Source of the DNA: Synchiropus splendidus
Taxonomy: Eukaryota; Chordata; Actinopteri; Syngnathiformes; Callionymidae
Direction: 5' to 3'
Length of the DNA: 64,000 nt
Assembly: GCF_027744825.2 (NCBI RefSeq)
Contig: NC_071345.1
Span: 17,020,001-17,084,000 of the forward strand
The notes below the pieces were generated by a model. The model saw nothing but the letters and a program-made list of their open reading frames with translations, was not told where the DNA came from and ran no database searches. This document shows, piece by piece, positions 58,756 to 64,000 of this stretch. The translations under genes were made by a program, and so were the position numbers. Numbering within the stretch: the first letter of the stretch is position 1; every line of letters begins with the position of its first letter.

Positions 58756-64000
<5,245 letters not shown>

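Overview
The window reads as teleost fish nuclear DNA. It has spliced genes with GT-AG introns, fish-type non-LTR (Rex1/Babar-like) and hAT repeats, many microsatellites and CpG-rich first exons. Five protein-coding genes are recognised, and four can be spliced completely and in frame from the sequence alone: gdf6 (minus strand, 2 coding exons, 422 aa), sybu/syntabulin (plus, 7 coding exons, 637 aa), ebag9 (minus, 6 coding exons, 213 aa) and ttk/Mps1 (plus, 24 coding exons, 985 aa). The fifth, bckdhb (plus), starts in the window and runs off its right edge. A sixth, unrecognised serine-rich gene probably lies between ebag9 and ttk.

Layout: 1-7.2 kb is gene-poor, with a 230-bp direct repeat and GC-richer patches that may be gdf6 downstream control DNA. 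gdf6 occupies 7.3-14 kb with one 4.5-kb intron. 14.1-16.8 kb holds a decayed THAP-domain exon and a hAT element with target-site duplications. sybu spans about 16.9-31.6 kb; its introns carry a fossil hAT transposase, several MITEs and a probable internal alternative first exon. 31.7-37.4 kb is intergenic and rich in MITEs. ebag9 follows at 37.4-41.6 kb with a large fold-back element in an intron. The serine-rich gene is at 42.8-44.3 kb, ttk at 44.6-57.7 kb, and bckdhb from 58.7 kb onward.

The genes do not form a pathway. They are a BMP-family morphogen, a kinesin-1 cargo adaptor, a small Golgi/secretory-pathway protein, a spindle-checkpoint kinase and a mitochondrial branched-chain dehydrogenase subunit. 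From general knowledge, GDF6, SYBU and EBAG9 are on human 8q22-q23 and TTK and BCKDHB are adjacent on human 6q14, so this fish block joins two human syntenic segments.

The most interesting observation is in ttk. The three-exon cassette encoding the N-terminal TPR domain is present twice (exons of 223/107/129 bp and 223/107/141 bp, same phases), so the predicted kinase has two TPR domains and is longer than the human protein. No prokaryote-style novel system is present, and nothing here supports claiming one.
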